Source: Methanococcoides methylutens (GTDB lineage: Archaea; Halobacteriota; Methanosarcinia; Methanosarcinales; Methanosarcinaceae). From it: a DNA stretch of 64,000 bases. The notes beneath the pieces are model-generated. The model did not search any database, was not told the DNA's origin, and saw nothing but the letters and a program-made list of their open reading frames with translations. Positions 26,101 through 33,624 of this stretch are shown piece by piece (the stretch's first letter is position 1; the number at the start of each line of letters is the position of its first letter). The position numbers and the translations under genes were made by a program. Location: NCBI RefSeq assembly GCF_000765475.1, contig NZ_JRHO01000014.1, positions 761,687 through 825,686 on the forward strand, read 5' to 3'.

Positions 26101-28229
26101 GTGAAACTTGATCCGATATCAAGGTAACTGGCACCAATATTTTCCTTACCACCGTCGTGGTTGTAATAGAGAATACTGACTTTCTTGTCCTCGTTGCTGG
26201 CCCCTCCAAGTTCTGCCCAACCGATCGCACGGTCACACAAGAATTCCACCTGCGACATGATAGGTTCGTAATATAACTGGTCAGGGTTTTCAGGATTCTG
26301 CACTCTTCCGCTTATCCATATGAAATCGGTGCACCCATCAACTTCAGGTTGTGTAACCATAGCAGGAAGACTCATCAGATCTGTTCCATGCAGGCTGTTG
26401 TTGAATTCCCCTGGTGTTGTGTATGGATCCTGTATTCCTTTAAGGATAGGAACATTGTATTTCTGAAGATATTCCACACCCTGTGTCTGATTCTCATAGT
26501 TAAGATAGAAAGCCTTCAAGTGGATAATAGCATCTACGAGTACTTCACCATCTTTGGTGAAATAATCAACATCATCATTGAATGCAACATCGGTGGTGTA
26601 GATAACATTGCATCCTTTCGATTCAAGATACCTGATTATTGCATCGTCGGTGGTGAAATAGATCTCTTCTTTTTGAATTTCATAGTTTACAATACCAATC
26701 GTGGATGCGGATTCATTATAACCATGATCAGCATACCACTCAAGATATTCTGTACTGTCTTGGAAAACCTTCGGATAATAGTCCGGATGATAGATCCCGT
26801 CATCAGGAATTACCGGAGGAGCTACAGGCGAGTATTCTATATAGACATCATCAATCTCTCCTCCCAAGTAACGAACCAGACTCTCCATGTTTGTGTTTCC
26901 GCCGATATCAAGATATTCCTTAATCACATCATGAGGAGGATTTTGCAGGTCGATCGTACCTATTCCATAGGCATCTCCCGTTCCAAAACCAATTTGCGCA
27001 CCTTTATCCTTTGCATCAGATAATACTTCCGCCATCTTCAAGATATCAGTGGCACCGACCATATCAACTATTATAATGTCCTGATCTGAAGCATCAGTGA
27101 GGTTTGCAATTGCCTCGCTGCCGGTCATGACATTTATGTTGAAACGATCAGTGATCACGCCTCTCTGGGAAATAATAACGCTAAGAGATTGACGATTAGC
27201 GTCGACTCCGTTAATAAACGTTATATTCACTTTTTCCTGCAACAACCCAGGTTCAGCAATCTCCTCACCTTCCCAGAAACCGGAGAAATTCTGGCCCATG
27301 AATTTGAGCATGCTCTTCATGTTTGCGTCGCCACCCTGTATCCAGTATCGTTCAATGTCTGTGTATTCATCTGAATACAAGTCAACATTTGGAAGGGTGA
27401 TGTTGGAGGAGAGGTTATAGCCTATGACCATTGCACCGCCTGTTTTAGCAGACTTTATGCTTGAGGTCCAATTATTTACTACAGCTTCATCCTCTGACTC
27501 GATGAAGATCATTCCATAATTCGAAAAATCGAATCCTTCTGGTACAGGATTATTCTTCGTGAAAATTTTGACATTTAACTCTGCAGATATATTCACATCC
27601 GAAGACGCATTATTTAGTGCCAGTTCATTGAACTCTGTACCCAGAACAAATACGAATTTACTACTATCTACATTTGTATTTCCAAGAATCGAAGTTCTCA
27701 GGAGTTCAGGACCATTTGTTGAAAGGTATATAAGCAGGTTCTCTGCGTTTTCCAGACCTTCTCCCCCAGTACCCATGTTCATGAAATAGTTACAGACAGG
27801 ATCATTGGAAATACCGTCTGAAATGTAGTCCGGATAAGCAGGACAGGTTCCCATGGTCCTTAAGGCGTATATCTCTGCGCCATTAGCCTGTGCACTTATC
27901 AAGCTCTCACTGATTGAGGTAGCGTTTAAGATAGTGCTTCCAAGGTAATCACAGAAAATGACATCCTGAGTTTCCAAAAAACCGGATTCAGCAGCTTCAC
28001 GAAGATCATCACTGATTCCATCATCAGCACTGGAATTATAGTAGTTGATATAATTGTACTCGATGAGATCGCTATAATCATTTGTCTCACTGGCCATCTC
28101 AAGAGCGTCATTTGGAACATAACTGATGTAAGTGACCTTTGTCACTTGTTCTTCTGCCGATACCACTGGCGAAAGCGCCAGCAAAACCAAAATACTTAAA
28201 ATTAACAACTGATGTTTTATATTTCGCAT
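23142..28229 (-). CDS. Secreted, membrane-anchored CobN/BchH-like chelatase-family protein
   Basis: 1695-aa surface protein. The N-terminus is a signal peptide (LLILSILVLLALSPVVSAEE). About 480 residues of two Rossmann-like repeats follow (each with TDxxIxxD-type strands). The CobN core then has IHFGTHGSMEWSPGKEIGLW around residue 860, PYIMDNVGEGSQAKHRGYAV, and GRNFYGFD. Near the end are a Ser/Thr-rich linker (about 1590-1660) and a single TM helix closing in RRRRL. Family members CobN and BchH insert Co or Mg into tetrapyrroles in the cytoplasm with ChlI/ChlD-type ATPases. Here the domain is outside the cell and no such partner is adjacent, so ATP-driven chelation is doubtful. Binding or salvage of corrinoid, heme or metal is the better guess. 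ATG 28229 has GGTGG upstream; an upstream in-frame ATG at 28265 would bury the signal peptide. Confidence 0.85.
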   Translation of the reverse strand: MRNIKHQLLILSILVLLALSPVVSAEEQVTKVTYISYVPNDALEMASETNDYSDLIEYNYINYYNSSADDGISDDLREAAESGFLETQDVIFCDYLGSTILNATSISESLISAQANGAEIYALRTMGTCPAYPDYISDGISNDPVCNYFMNMGTGGEGLENAENLLIYLSTNGPELLRTSILGNTNVDSSKFVFVLGTEFNELALNNASSDVNISAELNVKIFTKNNPVPEGFDFSNYGMIFIESEDEAVVNNWTSSIKSAKTGGAMVIGYNLSSNITLPNVDLYSDEYTDIERYWIQGGDANMKSMLKFMGQNFSGFWEGEEIAEPGLLQEKVNITFINGVDANRQSLSVIISQRGVITDRFNINVMTGSEAIANLTDASDQDIIIVDMVGATDILKMAEVLSDAKDKGAQIGFGTGDAYGIGTIDLQNPPHDVIKEYLDIGGNTNMESLVRYLGGEIDDVYIEYSPVAPPVIPDDGIYHPDYYPKVFQDSTEYLEWYADHGYNESASTIGIVNYEIQKEEIYFTTDDAIIRYLESKGCNVIYTTDVAFNDDVDYFTKDGEVLVDAIIHLKAFYLNYENQTQGVEYLQKYNVPILKGIQDPYTTPGEFNNSLHGTDLMSLPAMVTQPEVDGCTDFIWISGRVQNPENPDQLYYEPIMSQVEFLCDRAIGWAELGGASNEDKKVSILYYNHDGGKENIGASYLDIGSSFTLLLEQMRAEGYDIGNGSIPNGSEFIDLFIESRNVGAWAPGELEKVVNSGKATLWPVEEYLVWYNTLPESVRTEVEGTWGEAPGDIMVYENESGEYFVMPTVQLGNVIFMPQPTKAKLSDESLIYHNESIPLTHQYLAAYFWINQVYDADAIIHFGTHGSMEWSPGKEIGLWRYDYPSICAADTPIIYPYIMDNVGEGSQAKHRGYAVMIDHLTPPIMAAGIYGDLTTMHDTIHSYEDAIKANSTMADSYRNSTINLYTNLSMENDLGVTPDELRSMSDEVFGEFVGTAVHDYLHTLQETLMPYGVHTFGVAPEEEKLVCMVKSMLRSDFVNHIYNVIPKDTGDEEDWEDEADTYATELLNATVLNGMDVVTAQDNILGLNNTTITADLTLGLDYADKLGQTTREINQTLHALNAEYIEPAPGNDPIRNPDALPTGRNFYGFDQRKFPDVETQAMGVILADQLVEDYYTNHNGTYPNKVSYVLWAMETLRHHGLMEAQIYSLLGVEPVRDDGRITGFTVIDIEDMNHPRIDVVIHSSGLYRDTFPYQLELIDEAIRTVAERDWESCEDNYVRCNSLAMEAALIDMGYDNETAEYLSRSRIFSEAPGNYDNGMEDAIAASDTWEDESKLADLFISSSSYIYGQDMWGEGYEDVFTMNLMDVDAAVHSDSTNLFGLLDGDGYYGYLGSIGLTIRSLTGETPELYIANQENTDDLQMMTLKEAFRTELRARNFNPTWISGMMEGDYAGARQMMKSIEYLWGWDVTNPDMVADSDWDEIYDIYVMDKYDIGVDEFLKTENPYQYQSITARMLETIRKDYWDASEEVKQSLVKEYVESVVNDGVTCCHHTCGNALLDEYVQGIMSVPGVVDQETIDEYNRLMEEATQSNSQSSVSSTRSSSSGNTASASIVNTTSTSTVNGGYGTTTDQPADASQQSTPDNYVEGYEMTKESVTSDSASSSTSFSGADILGSVLVVLSVAVITIGFRRRRL

Positions 28230-28251
28230 ATTATCCACCCGATGATGTGTA

Positions 28252-28293
28252 AGATATCCCGGCACTTTGCTTGGCGGCTGTTCTGGGATATCT
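28252..28293 (-). promoter_or_regulatory. Leader hairpin upstream of the CobN-like gene
   Basis: In the transcript of the CobN-like gene, AGATATCCC pairs with GGGATATCT (28285-28293 with 28252-28260), enclosing a 24-nt G/C-rich interior. The right arm ends 23 nt before the start codon at 28229. It could be an RNA regulatory element or mRNA stabiliser. I do not see a cobalamin-riboswitch B12 box. Confidence 0.35.
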
Positions 28294-28412
28294 CAAACTT
28301 TCATTATCCACACATTTTTATTTTATTTTCTTATTGCTCATTTCCACACACGTTTGGAATAATTGAATTATTAACCTGAATTATATTTCATTATAACATA
28401 GTTCTCAATCCC

Positions 28413-28491
28413 AGTAGTAATTAGAGCAATATATCGTAATACAAACACCACTGATTGTAATACGAAACTTTAGTAGCTAGAACAATATAGT
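28413..28491. repeat. Duplicated boxes in the upstream region of the CobN-like gene
   Basis: Two pairs of direct repeats: AGTAG-N3/5-TAGARCAATATA at 28413-28433 and 28472-28489, and ATYGTAATACRAA at 28433-28445 and 28454-28467, the latter 21 bp (two helical turns) apart. They sit 180-260 nt upstream of the start, in a 586-nt gene-free AT-rich gap (28230-28815). They are possible regulator sites or the product of a short duplication. Confidence 0.35.
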
Positions 28492-28720
28492 ATAAAAATA
28501 TATGTAACCACATAACATACGTAAGTTCAAATACAAACAATTGTGTAATCAGCAATTCGTTAGATTTAATTGAAACTAATAGCAATCGACATCATGTCAC
28601 ACATATGAGTGGAAAACGTTCTCCTTTAGAAATGTATATACAATCAAAAAAGAGAACTTATTTAATTTGATTTTTTTATGCTTTAATTTTATTTATTTTT
28701 AAAGATGAATGAGCAAAAGC

Positions 28721-28830
28721 CAAATGTTGAATGATGATATGCATTCATAGCAAAAGTTCGATTTCAAAAAAGTAAAAAGTAGCCCTATCAAAATAGGAAT
28801 ATCTAAAGAAATTTATAGTCCCGCCCGGAT
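28721..28830. repeat. Repeat copy C (3' flank and end of tRNA-Gln)
   Basis: Direct repeat partner of copy B (22794-22904). It covers the 95 nt downstream of tRNA-Gln and about 15 nt of its acceptor/T-arm 3' strand. Duplication of a tRNA 3' end plus flank at both ends of a segment is the classic footprint of integration at a tRNA gene. Here the enclosed segment contains only the CobN-like gene. Confidence 0.55.
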
Positions 28831-28888
28831 TTGAACCGGGGTCCCAGGCTCCAAAGGCCTGAAGGATTGACCGCTACCCTACGGGACT
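28816..28888 (-). tRNA. tRNA-Gln (anticodon TTG)
   Basis: On the minus strand a full cloverleaf can be drawn: acceptor AGTCCCG with CGGGACT and discriminator A, D-arm AGGGTAGCGGTCAATCCTT, anticodon stem CAGGC/GCCTG with loop CTTTGGA (anticodon TTG at 34-36), and T-arm CCCGGTTCAAATCCGGG. No intron and no encoded CCA. It reads CAA codons. Its 3' end is duplicated at copy B. Confidence 0.95.
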
Positions 28889-28941
28889 TCACATCCTGCA
28901 TATTGCACAATAATACTTATTTGTTGTGGAAAAATTTAAGA

Positions 28942-30033
28942 TCATTTCTGGATGATAAGGGTCAGCACATCGCCATCTTCCAGATAGTGGTCAAGACCAG
29001 CTCGCTGGCCTGGGTGTTTGGCTGATGGACCCCATATCTGAGAATACCTGAACTTATCGCGGAAATCGCGGTGCAGGCGGTCACAAATATCACCTACTGT
29101 CACGCCGTTGGTCACGATCATTGGCTCATCCATGTCTGCGGGACCACCCTGTGGTTTCAGGTACACCCTAATGAAATCCAGGGTTTCGTAGATCAGGTCC
29201 TTGACGGCTTCAAGGTTCTTCTCCTCGTTGGCGGAAATGAATGTCGCATCAGGGAACTTTGCCTTGCAGAACTCAAGGATCTCCTCATCAGCCATGTCTA
29301 CCTTATTGATGACGATCACAGCGGGGATGTACACCCTGTTGGCCATCACGCCATCGATAAGCTGATCCATGTTGATGTTGTCCCTGAGAAGCACATGGGC
29401 ATTGTGTATCTTGTACTCGCCCAATATCGCCTTGATAAGGTCATCGGACATCTCAAGTTCCATGGTCGCACTGATGACCACGCCACCCCTGTCCATCCTC
29501 TTGATAGTAACATCAGGTTCTGACATATTGATCCTGATCCCGGCATCGTAAAGTTCCTGCATCAGCACCTTATGATGCTCGGTCTGGAACACATCCAGCA
29601 GGAAAAGCACAAGGTTTGAGTTCCTTACCACAGAGATTACCTCCTTACCACGGCCACGGCCGCTGGCTGCACCTCTGACCAGACCCGGCACATCCAGTAT
29701 CTGGATCGTCGCGCCCTTATACTCCAGAACACCCGGGATCACGTCGAGGGTCGTGAACTCATACGCACCGACCTCGGAATTGGCACCGGTCAGCTTGTTC
29801 AGGAGGGTGGACTTACCCACAGAAGGGAATCCCACAAGTGCAACAGTAGCATCACCTGACTTCCTTACAGAATAACCCTCGCCGCCGGACTTGGCAGAAG
29901 CTCTCTTCTGCACATCTTCCCTCAGGCGTGCGAGTTTCGCCTTTAACTTACCGATGTGATGGGATGTTGCCTTATTATAGGGAGTCTTACGGATCTCGTC
30001 CTCGACTGCCTGGATATCTTCGTGTAAACTCAT
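28942..30033 (-). CDS. DRG-family GTP-binding protein
   Basis: 363-aa cytoplasmic GTPase of the OBG/DRG group (archaeal and eukaryotic Drg). It has an N-terminal helical region (KATSHHIGKLKAKLARLRED), G1 GFPSVGKST (68-76), G2/G3 with TTLDVIPG and DVPGLVRGAASGRGRGKEV, G4 NKVDM, an S5D2L-type insertion after residue 170, and a C-terminal TGS domain (about 285-363) ending HYLEDGDVLTLIIQK. Drg proteins act in translation or ribosome function. Full length is as in relatives. The stop codon lies 53 nt from tRNA-Gln, and the gene follows moeA on the same strand. Confidence 0.95.
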   Translation of the reverse strand: MSLHEDIQAVEDEIRKTPYNKATSHHIGKLKAKLARLREDVQKRASAKSGGEGYSVRKSGDATVALVGFPSVGKSTLLNKLTGANSEVGAYEFTTLDVIPGVLEYKGATIQILDVPGLVRGAASGRGRGKEVISVVRNSNLVLFLLDVFQTEHHKVLMQELYDAGIRINMSEPDVTIKRMDRGGVVISATMELEMSDDLIKAILGEYKIHNAHVLLRDNINMDQLIDGVMANRVYIPAVIVINKVDMADEEILEFCKAKFPDATFISANEEKNLEAVKDLIYETLDFIRVYLKPQGGPADMDEPMIVTNGVTVGDICDRLHRDFRDKFRYSQIWGPSAKHPGQRAGLDHYLEDGDVLTLIIQK

Positions 30034-30088
30034 CTGCTCCCTACCATAACTTCAATATAAAAAAGATTTTCCTTAGGAGACCCGGAAA

Positions 30089-31306
30089 TTACCTGTACAC
30101 ACCTTCAAAAAGGATAACTTCTACATCGCTTCCTTTCTTCAGCATCGGCACTTCCGCAGGAATCTCAATGAATCCATCCGCACCTGCAAGAGTGGTGATC
30201 GACGCGGAGGTCTTACTGACGGAGAAGACCTTGCCCCCTTCCACCCGGACAGCATGGAGCTCATGCCTGTTACCGGAATTGAGGTCCTCCTCTAAAACTC
30301 CGGCGATCTTCTGTTTCACCTGTTCCGAAGCTCCCAGGCATCTTCTTATAAGCGGCAGAAGAAACTCATAAAAAACCGTAAGCGAAGAAGTCGGATGACC
30401 CGGCAAAGCCACGATCGGAACCTCATCTATGATTCCCAGGATCACAGGTTTTCCCGGCTTGAAATTAAGCCCGTGTGCCAGCACCTCTCCTTTTTCCTCA
30501 ATAATGCTATACATGAAATCATCAGGCCCGGCTGACGTACTGCCGGATGTGAGCACAAGGTCACATTCTGCAATTGCCCTGTCCACAACATCCCTGAACC
30601 CTTCCCTGTCGTCTTTCACAATACCATAGGAAACAGCATCCGCACCACAGTCCGTAACACTGGCATAAAGAGAATAGGAATTGCAGTCATAGATCTTGCC
30701 ACTATCAAGAGGCTCTCCCGGAACAGTTAGCTCATTTCCGGTGGAAATTATACCAACCTTCATGGAACGGATATCCACATCCCTCTTTCCGATAGCTGCA
30801 AGCACACCTGCCTCACGTGCCCCTATACGTGTGCCTTTACGGAGCACACGCTCGTCCTTTGCAACATCAAGACCCGCATGTATCAGATATTGACCTGCCT
30901 TAGCAGCCACCTTTATGAGAACATTACCGTCCTGAAGTTCAGTGTCCTCCACCATCACCACTGCATCAGCACCTTCAGGTATAGGACCGCCAGTTGCGAC
31001 CTCTACGGCCTCCATCTCATTCACACGATATTGCGAAAGCTGACCCACCGGGGAGAATCCGACCAGCCTTAAGGGAACCGGATCTTCCTTTGCTGAAAGC
31101 AAGTCCTCTGAACGCACAGCGTACCCGTCCCTTAAGGATTTATCGAAATCCGGGACAGCTATGGCTGAAATAACGTCCTCTGCAAGAACACGTCCTGTTG
31201 CAGTCTCAATCGGCATTGACCTTACATGAGTACGGACATCAATTCCTTCAAAAAGATTCCTGGCATCCTCAATGGAAAGCAGGTCCCGCAATATTTTCCG
31301 TGGCAT
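30089..31306 (-). CDS. moeA: Molybdopterin molybdenumtransferase MoeA
   Basis: 405-aa enzyme that inserts molybdate (or tungstate) into adenylylated molybdopterin. In methanogens the cofactor serves formylmethanofuran dehydrogenase. Visible family motifs: MoeA_N with VLAEDVISAIAVPDFDKSLRDGYAVR, the GEILHAGLDVA-equivalent region QYLIHAGLDVAKDERVL, and the MoCF-biosynthesis domain with GIISTGNEL, TSGSTSAGPDDFM and ALPGHPTSSLTVFYEF, then the C-terminal beta domain. One oddity is DFDKSLRDGYAV in place of the common FDNSAMDGYAV. It lies 55 nt upstream of the DRG gene on the same strand and 44 nt after ilvE. Confidence 0.95.
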   Translation of the reverse strand: MPRKILRDLLSIEDARNLFEGIDVRTHVRSMPIETATGRVLAEDVISAIAVPDFDKSLRDGYAVRSEDLLSAKEDPVPLRLVGFSPVGQLSQYRVNEMEAVEVATGGPIPEGADAVVMVEDTELQDGNVLIKVAAKAGQYLIHAGLDVAKDERVLRKGTRIGAREAGVLAAIGKRDVDIRSMKVGIISTGNELTVPGEPLDSGKIYDCNSYSLYASVTDCGADAVSYGIVKDDREGFRDVVDRAIAECDLVLTSGSTSAGPDDFMYSIIEEKGEVLAHGLNFKPGKPVILGIIDEVPIVALPGHPTSSLTVFYEFLLPLIRRCLGASEQVKQKIAGVLEEDLNSGNRHELHAVRVEGGKVFSVSKTSASITTLAGADGFIEIPAEVPMLKKGSDVEVILFEGVYR

Positions 31307-31350
31307 TGTTAGTTCAAATTAAGAAAGAAAAAAGAATGATCGAAAAAGGA

Positions 31351-32229
31351 TCATTCGAAGATCGGAGTACCTATGCTGCCGGTGACCTCTTCAAAAGCAG
31401 CGACTGCTACCTTGGTAATAGGACCAACAGAACCATCGCCGATAGGACGTCCGTCAAGCTTTGTGATAGGTGCAGCCTCTGCTGCGGTACCTGTGACGAA
31501 GATCTCATCTGCGGTGTACATGTCAAACAGGCCGAGGTTTCCGACAATGACCTCATAACCGCGCTCCTCGAGAAGCTCAATGGCAGTAGCCCTTGTGATA
31601 CCCTTGAGGTTGTTGATGGTTGGCGGGGTGTAGACCTTGCCGTTCTTGATGACGAAGATGTTATCTCCGGAACCTTCAGAGACGAAACCGTTCTGGTCAA
31701 GGAAGATAGCCTCATCGCCACCCTTCGCGTTTGCCTCGATCTTTGCAAGGATGTTGTTCAGGTAGTTCAGTGACTTGATATTAGGGGACAATGCATCCGG
31801 TGCATTACGCCTGATCCCGACGGTAATTGCTTTGAGACCGACCTCATAGAGATCGCCATACATTGCACCCCATTCCTGTGAGACGATGTAGATGCTTGGC
31901 TTTGGGCACTTGCGCGGGTCAAGACCGAGGTCACCAATACCACGTGTAACGATAGGACGGATGTATGCATCGGTCAGATTGTTCTTCCTCAATGTCTCAA
32001 GGATAGCCTCGCTCATCTCTTCCTTTGAGATCGGGACCTCAAGAGCAATAGCCTTTGCAGAATCGTACAGCCTGTCAACATGCTCCTGAAGCTTGAAAAC
32101 ACGACCATTGTATGCCCTGATTCCCTCAAAGACACCGTCACCGTACAGGAAACCGTGGTCGTAGATAGAAACCGTTGCATTTTCCTTTGTGACAAACTCA
32201 CCGTTGTAATAGATCAGTAATTCGCTCAT
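31351..32229 (-). CDS. ilvE: Branched-chain amino acid aminotransferase IlvE
   Basis: 292-aa class IV PLP aminotransferase, the last step of Val, Leu and Ile synthesis using glutamate. Family marks: start [38 protein letters not shown], the PLP lysine K152 in [10 protein letters not shown], and [35 protein letters not shown] and [15 protein letters not shown]. Length is normal for archaeal IlvE. The gene begins a run of three co-directional genes (ilvE, moeA, drg) with gaps of 44-55 nt. Confidence 0.95.
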   Translation of the reverse strand: MSELLIYYNGEFVTKENATVSIYDHGFLYGDGVFEGIRAYNGRVFKLQEHVDRLYDSAKAIALEVPISKEEMSEAILETLRKNNLTDAYIRPIVTRGIGDLGLDPRKCPKPSIYIVSQEWGAMYGDLYEVGLKAITVGIRRNAPDALSPNIKSLNYLNNILAKIEANAKGGDEAIFLDQNGFVSEGSGDNIFVIKNGKVYTPPTINNLKGITRATAIELLEERGYEVIVGNLGLFDMYTADEIFVTGTAAEAAPITKLDGRPIGDGSVGPITKVAVAAFEEVTGSIGTPIFE

Positions 32230-32397
32230 ATGAATCCTCTTTAATAATACCGGTTAAAGGTACGTTTTTCTAAATATTGTATTCCTGATGATATCTATGT
32301 TATATATGAATATTTGTACCAGTTGGAATACTGAGGAGAGTAAAAGTGCTACTTAAACAGTGAATTACAAAAAAGGAGAATAATTGGAAAGCCAGGG

Positions 32398-32955
32398 TCA
32401 GGGATGTTCCTGCTCAGTTGAACTTTTCATAGCCCGCTGTTCAGAATATTTCCTGAAGATCGATTCATACTCATACCATCCCATTACAAATATGACAATT
32501 GCAGCAGGAACCAGAACGAGCATATTCAGGGAGATATCAGAGAACAACGTCATCACTACAAAAATGAAGAGCATAAAACCGGTCTGGAATAAAGAACAGC
32601 CGATCGCTGCCTTTCTTGGTCCCTTGGTCAGTGCATAGACACCCCAGAACCTTAAATTCAGGATGTCCTTTAATGCAAGAGAAGAAGTGGTCTCTATGCC
32701 CTCCATTCCCTTCATGAATTGCTTCATCCTCATGTCTGAGATCGTTTTAGAATAAAACAGAGCCAGAAGCAAAATAATAATGAATCCAAAACTGCCGATC
32801 AGGGACTGCCCAAGAAGGATCAGCAGGGTTGAGGCGAACATTAGGAGACCAAAGATCGCCGGAAGGTAGCTGGTCTCCTCACTGGTTGCTTTTTTCAGAT
32901 TGTAAAGTGTCATTAGTGCAAAGAAAATGAGCCCTGGAATGAGAATTGTTTGCAT
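32398..32955 (-). CDS. Uncharacterised membrane protein, five or six TM helices
   Basis: 185-aa integral membrane protein. Hydrophobic segments lie at about 2-20, 30-48, 50-66, 120-140 and 143-160 of the chain (ILIPGLIFFALMTLY, FGFIIILLLALFYS, GFMLFIFVVMTLFSDISL, LVLVPAAIVIFVMGWYEYES), with a cytoplasmic loop around 70-105 and a charged C-tail. No family recognised. Separated by 168 nt from ilvE and pointing the same way. The flanking gap 32956-33167 is AT-rich with nothing supported. Confidence 0.7.
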   Translation of the reverse strand: MQTILIPGLIFFALMTLYNLKKATSEETSYLPAIFGLLMFASTLLILLGQSLIGSFGFIIILLLALFYSKTISDMRMKQFMKGMEGIETTSSLALKDILNLRFWGVYALTKGPRKAAIGCSLFQTGFMLFIFVVMTLFSDISLNMLVLVPAAIVIFVMGWYEYESIFRKYSEQRAMKSSTEQEHP

Positions 32956-33167
32956 GATTATTTGGGCCTCTGTTGTTTATACCTGACATCAACAAGTACA
33001 TTACACAAAAAAGTATTGAATGGATAAATTTGTTTTGCCATGTGTCCATATATTGAGACACAATCTTACATTTAACCATCAAATTAACCCGATAAAACTC
33101 TCCTGTACAAAAGGCTTTTATGTATAAACACCCATGTCGTATCTCATCCGCCCAGAATAACAATTTT

Positions 33168-33242
33168 GGGCCCGTGGCTTAGCCAGGATATAGCACCGGG
33201 CTTCTAACCCGGGGGTCGTGGGTTCAACTCCCACCGGGTCCG
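33168..33242 (+). tRNA. tRNA-Arg (anticodon TCT)
   Basis: GGGCCCG pairs with CGGGTCC (discriminator G). D-arm GGCTTAGCCAGGATATAGC, anticodon stem CCGGG/CCCGG with loop CTTCTAA (anticodon TCT), and T-arm GTGGGTTCAACTCCCAC. No intron and no encoded CCA. It reads AGA/AGG. A terminator hairpin follows. Confidence 0.95.
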
Positions 33243-33253
33243 TTAGAATCAAC

Positions 33254-33291
33254 AGATAGTCCTGATACGACTATCTTCTTTTTGTTTTTTT
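33254..33291 (+). terminator. tRNA-Arg terminator hairpin
   Basis: AGATAGTC (33254-33261) pairs with GACTATCT (33269-33276) around a 7-nt loop and is followed by a T-rich run to 33291. The remaining gap to 33624 has a further weak hairpin (GAGGG...CCCTC near 33385-33408) and a TATA-like AAATATAAATA (33563-33573) in front of the glycosyltransferase gene; no gene seen. Confidence 0.6.
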
Positions 33292-33624
33292 GAAATCAAA
33301 CTTTTGAGATTCATCCATCCCAACATTCAATAGATATATTCTGACCATTAAAGATCAGTACACGAGCAAATTTATTTGCAAAATGAGGGATCATATTACA
33401 TACCCTCGTTAATTTTTGAATCTGGAACTCACTTTTAATTAGAGCTCCAGCCGATTACAACTAAGACAACCTGTTTTATAAAAACCAAATTTTTTATTAA
33501 TACGAGGTCTAATGCTTCGGTTTTAAAATATCATATAAGTAAGTATTTAGATAAATCCAAATGATAAATATAAATACGTGTAGAAATACTTAGTTAACCA
33601 CACAAAAAATTGGGTTTGAAAGAA

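Noticed and set aside
26349-27023. 224-aa plus-strand frame inside the CobN-like gene
   Set aside because: Antisense shadow; the opposite frame is a coherent 1695-aa protein.
28252-28293. Cobalamin riboswitch in front of the CobN-like gene
   Set aside because: No B12 box or conserved core is visible; only a hairpin can be supported.
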